Under the pieces are notes generated by a model. The model saw nothing but the letters and a program-made list of their open reading frames with translations, ran no database searches and was not told the DNA's origin. The position numbers and the translations under genes are program-made. A stretch of 9,828 nt of DNA from Pseudomonadota bacterium (GTDB lineage: Bacteria; Bdellovibrionota; Bacteriovoracia; Bacteriovoracales; Bacteriovoracaceae), in NCBI GenBank assembly GCA_023432655.1, contig JAEYUK010000291.1:1-9828 (forward strand), given 5' to 3'. This document shows positions 6,878 through 9,828 of this stretch, in pieces. Within the stretch, counting starts at the first letter, position 1. Each line of letters opens with the position of its first letter.

Positions 6878-7209
6878 TGTCATACGTTCCAGATAGAGGT
6901 GATATCGTTTGGCTATATTTCACTCCTCAAGCGGGTCATGAGCAACAAGGGACTAGACCTGCAATCATTATTTCTCCAAAAATTTATAACAAGAAAACTA
7001 ATCTGGCCTTGTGCTGTCCAATTACTTCTAATGAAAAGGGATATCCATTCGAAGTCCAGGTTAAGGGTAAAAAAATTGATGGAGTAATACTTTCTGATCA
7101 TTTGAAAAATTTAGACTGGAAAGCTCGTAAAGCTAGGTTTATCGAAAAGGCTTCACACACTGTTCTTGGTCAATGCATCGAGAAACTATCTACACTAATT
7201 ACCGATTAA
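6877..7209 (+). CDS. mazF: MazF-type endoribonuclease toxin
   Basis: 110 aa from the ATG at 6877. A TTG at 6871 is in frame, but the ATG overlaps the mazE stop by one base and has GAGGT six bases upstream, so it is preferred. The sequence follows E. coli MazF closely: VPDRGDIVWLYFTPQAGHEQQGTRPAIIIS (residues 4-33) with the catalytic Arg of GTRPA (27), PITSNEKGYPFEV (48-60) with the conserved Thr50, GVILSDHLKNLDWKARKA (69-86), and a C-terminal helix. MazF cleaves single-stranded RNA at short specific sequences when the labile antitoxin is lost, halting growth. All key positions are present, so it is probably active. The cut sequence cannot be predicted. Its stop overlaps by three bases the stop of the convergent DUF6973-like gene. 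Confidence 0.93.
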   Translation: MSYVPDRGDIVWLYFTPQAGHEQQGTRPAIIISPKIYNKKTNLALCCPITSNEKGYPFEVQVKGKKIDGVILSDHLKNLDWKARKARFIEKASHTVLGQCIEKLSTLITD

Positions 7210-7831
7210 CCCAAATTATTAAATTTGAATTTATCTCTGGTTGAATAAGGAAACTCCCCAGAAATATGCCTTCTAACCGCATACCCTGGATATTTGCCCG
7301 CTCTGATATTTAAAATGAACTCTTCTTTCGAAAGAACAATTTTTTTCCTCACATCCAAAAACTCTACATTCGCTCCAGTTTTATTTTCTTTGATTTTAAT
7401 AACAAAAGATTTGGGCATTCTTTTTATTAACTTGTTACCTTTGTATTTTCTTGAATCATTCGGATCAATGATAAGTTCACCACTAATTATTGCTTTTATT
7501 AAAGATTCGTAAAGTTCACGTCTGGTTTTAATCTGCTTGGCCTTTAATCTTCCGACCTCATTATTCCACAGATCCATATTCTCAGAACCTACTGAATTAG
7601 CGCTTGAATTAAATCCCCAAAGTTCATTCAATCGCCCCATCATTTCAGCAGTATGTTCGCTAAACTCGAGTGTATATACACCCGATACATATGCATGTCT
7701 CATAGCATCTATATCATTATCAACAAGACCTTCTGCGAACTCATTAACCGTGCCATCTGAATTCTTAGGAAGTGGACGAATCTCTTCATCAAACCTAAGG
7801 TATAAAACTTAGGCAAAATACTCATATCCAT
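7206..7831 (-). pseudogene. DUF6973-like gene, frameshifted near its 5' end
   Basis: An ATG-initiated frame gives 165 aa from 7703, but coding sense clearly continues upstream in the same frame to 7808 with no ATG, GTG or TTG start. It includes NSDGTVNEFAEGLVDNDIDA running into MRHAYVSGVYTLEF, then NMDLWNNEVGR. The pattern D-A-x-R-H-A-Y ... M-D-L-x-N-N-x-x-G-R is the signature I associate with DUF6973, a domain of unknown function often seen beside secreted or polymorphic toxins (from memory). A good start, MDMSILPKF, lies at 7831 in another frame. Adding one base at the A run 7804-7807 would join the two frames into about 208 aa. The C-terminal 90 residues are basic and unrecognised. It is AT-rich and convergent with mazF. 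It may be inactive, or made as a shorter product. Confidence 0.6.
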
Positions 7832-7844
7832 TTATTATAAATGA

Positions 7845-8615
7845 ATGAAGAAAATTTACATTTTTTTTTCAATCTTAACTCTAGCCGTGGGCTTGGCTGT
7901 TCATAACCACACTAACACCTTAGAAGTAAGCAAGCATGTCATTAAACTAGATGATGAGAAAAGAATCCTTAAAATCGCCCACGTCTCTGATCTTCACACT
8001 AAAGGATTTAACAACCTTGAACAGCAGTTAGTTAGGGCCATTAATGAAAACAATATTGATCTAATTGTCATCACTGGGGATATAGCAACACCAAGAGGAA
8101 CACTTGAAGGCTATAACAATGTCTTAAAAAACTTTAAAGCTCCTAAAGGAGTTTATTACATTCCAGGAAACTGGGAGTATTGGGAACCCATTAAAAATCT
8201 TCAGAAAATTTTAGAACAGAATAACATTGTTGATCTAACGAATAAAACTCACAGGATTGATGAGCATTTATGGCTTACAGGATTTGATGATAGTGAAGAA
8301 GGAATCCCTAATCTAAAAATGGTCTCTAACGTTCCTGAAAATGATATAAAAATTGGACTTTTCCACTCGCCTCAGTTCTTTAATAAAATTTCTGATCGCA
8401 CTCATTTAAATCTAGCAGGCCATAGTCACGGAGGACAAATTCGCATTCCTTTCCTTGGATCTCTATGGACACCAGAAGGCACAGGAGATTTTGATCAAGG
8501 ATGGTTTGAAAAAGATGATTCAAAATTATTTGTTTCAAGGGGAATAGGTACATCAGTGTTACCCATCAGATTTTTTTGTTCACCAGAGTTAGCGATTATT
8601 GAAGTTCACTATTAA
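7845..8615 (+). CDS. Calcineurin-like metallophosphoesterase, YaeI/YkuE type, membrane-anchored
   Basis: 256 aa. An N-terminal hydrophobic segment (residues 4-20) would anchor or export it. The metallophosphoesterase motifs follow in order: HVSDLH (46-51; Asp49, His51), VITGDI (75-80; Asp79), PGNWEYW (107-113; Asn109), LFHSP (172-176; His174) and GHSHGGQ (192-198; His193, His195). All the usual metal ligands for a two-metal site are present. The catalytic His normally following Asn in GNH(D/E) is Trp110 here. YaeI/YkuE relatives act on the periplasmic or outer membrane side on phospholipid-like phosphoesters, but the substrate here is unknown. No ribosome binding site precedes the ATG. It diverges from the DUF6973-like gene with a gap of only 13 bases, and a perfect terminator lies 36 bases after the stop. 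It is AT-rich, inside the putative island. Confidence 0.88.
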   Translation: MKKIYIFFSILTLAVGLAVHNHTNTLEVSKHVIKLDDEKRILKIAHVSDLHTKGFNNLEQQLVRAINENNIDLIVITGDIATPRGTLEGYNNVLKNFKAPKGVYYIPGNWEYWEPIKNLQKILEQNNIVDLTNKTHRIDEHLWLTGFDDSEEGIPNLKMVSNVPENDIKIGLFHSPQFFNKISDRTHLNLAGHSHGGQIRIPFLGSLWTPEGTGDFDQGWFEKDDSKLFVSRGIGTSVLPIRFFCSPELAIIEVHY

Positions 8616-8643
8616 CTTCGTACTTTTGAACTTTTTGTGCACC

Positions 8644-8742
8644 CAAAAACAAAAAAGCCCGACATTAGTCGGGCTTTTTTAATAATCTATATGCTGGCAA
8701 AAGTTCAAAAAGTGGCGGAGACGATGAGATTCGAACTCATGG
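8644..8742. repeat. Right copy of the terminator plus tRNA-Ser 3'-end direct repeat (attR-like)
   Basis: This is the intact version of the unit at 6451-6541: a terminator hairpin, about 35 AT-rich bases, then the 3' end of tRNA-Ser(GCU). Being functional, it is the copy under selection. If the segment between is an island, this would be the side that restored the tRNA gene. Confidence 0.65.
8651..8680. terminator. Perfect bidirectional intrinsic terminator
   Basis: Arms AAAAAAGCCCGAC (8651-8663) and GTCGGGCTTTTTT (8668-8680) pair over 13 bases around the loop ATTA, giving a T run on both strands. On the plus strand it ends the metallophosphoesterase transcript, and on the minus strand the serS/tRNA-Ser transcript. 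Confidence 0.93.
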
Positions 8743-8803
8743 ATCCGGTTAAGGATCGCACCCTTAGCAAGGGTGTGGTTTAAGCCAACTCACCCACGTC
8801 TCC
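8713..8803 (-). tRNA. tRNA-Ser(GCU)
   Basis: On the minus strand the acceptor arms are GGAGACG (8797-8803) and CGTCTCC (8717-8723), with discriminator G (8716) and an encoded CCA (8713-8715). The anticodon arm CACCC-TTGCTAA-GGGTG gives anticodon GCT, reading AGC and AGU serine codons. There is a long variable arm (GATCC..GGATC), the hallmark of class II serine tRNAs, and a T arm ATGAG-TTCGAAT-CTCAT. It lies 36 nt downstream of tRNA-Ser(UGA) and just before the shared terminator. Its 3' end is repeated at 6513-6541. Confidence 0.96.
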
Positions 8804-8839
8804 GCAATGGCTTAACAACAACTGAGATAATTTAAAAGA

Positions 8840-8929
8840 TGGCGGAGGACTAGGGATTCGAACCCCAGGTAGGCGTTAACCCACGACAGTTTTCAAAACT
8901 GTTGCCTTAAACCACTCGGCCAGTCCTCC
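8840..8929 (-). tRNA. tRNA-Ser(UGA)
   Basis: On the minus strand the acceptor arms are GGAGGAC (8923-8929) and GTCCTCC (8844-8850), with discriminator G and an encoded CCA (8840-8842). The anticodon arm ACAGT-TTTGAAA-ACTGT gives anticodon TGA, which reads UCA and other UCN serine codons. A long variable arm is present, and the T arm carries GGTTCGAATCC. It lies between serS and tRNA-Ser(GCU). Confidence 0.96.
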
Positions 8930-8943
8930 GTCTTGAGTCATCT

Positions 8944-8972
8944 AATATAAAGGCTCGGAAAAAAAAAGGCAA
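8944..8972 (-). promoter_or_regulatory. Possible tRNA-Ser promoter
   Basis: On the minus strand TTGCCT (8967-8972) and TATATT (8944-8949) are 17 bases apart. Transcription would begin a few bases before the tRNA-Ser(UGA) 5' end. This would let the two tRNAs be expressed at higher levels than serS. Called by eye. Confidence 0.45.
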
Positions 8973-8976
8973 TCGG

Positions 8977-9828
<852 letters not shown>

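Larger units (their letters stand above)
6515..8715. mobile_element. Putative small genomic island at the 3' end of tRNA-Ser(GCU)
   Basis: This segment of about 2.2 kb lies between a tRNA-Ser 3'-end fragment and the 3' end of the intact tRNA-Ser gene, both in direct orientation. That is the arrangement left by tyrosine-recombinase elements that insert into tRNA 3' ends. It carries accessory-type genes: mazEF, a damaged DUF6973-like gene and a metallophosphoesterase. Its base composition is visibly AT-richer (hand counts of single 60-base lines gave about 22% and 33% GC inside, against about 50% or more in the protease and serS genes). There is no integrase, so it would be a remnant or would depend on an enzyme elsewhere. 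Tandem duplication of the tRNA unit is the main alternative. Confidence 0.45.

Overview
The window comes from a Gram-negative-type bacterium with a genome of moderate to low GC content. It encodes several Sec-type secreted proteins, a GT-C membrane enzyme and genomically encoded tRNA CCA ends. The small Cys-rich secreted proteins and the overall gene mix would fit a Bdellovibrionota/Bacteriovorax-like genome, but that placement is an impression and nothing here proves it.

Left block (1-3658, all on the minus strand, read right to left): a Na+/phosphate symporter, a secreted DUF3617 protein, a large GT-C/YfhO-like membrane glycosyltransferase and a SAM methyltransferase that runs off the left edge. 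The last three are tightly packed (5-nt gap, then 11-nt overlap) and probably form one transcription unit. The last two look like envelope glycan or lipid-linked sugar enzymes.

Middle block (3789-6444): a small secreted Cys-containing protein with a strong TTCG-loop terminator, a convergent fatty-acid hydroxylase/sterol desaturase, a small Cys-rich conserved-looking protein, and a secreted HEXXH zinc-protease-like protein.

Right block (6451-8803): an AT-rich segment bracketed by two related copies of a unit made of a terminator hairpin plus the 3' end of tRNA-Ser(GCU). The right copy belongs to the intact tRNA gene. The left copy (6451-6541) is a decayed fragment in the same orientation. Between them lie a mazEF toxin-antitoxin pair with a palindromic operator, a DUF6973-like gene that appears frameshifted in its 5' part, and a YaeI/YkuE-type metallophosphoesterase. 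This is the geometry expected of a small island inserted at the 3' end of a tRNA gene, though no integrase is present. It is the most interesting feature of the window.

Right edge (8713-9828, minus strand): seryl-tRNA synthetase (its N-terminal arm lies beyond the edge), then tRNA-Ser(UGA) and tRNA-Ser(GCU), so the enzyme is followed directly by two of its own substrates. A perfect bidirectional terminator closes the tRNA unit and also serves the phosphoesterase from the other side. No stretch over 300 bases lacks a gene. No CRISPR array, insertion sequence or replication origin was seen.
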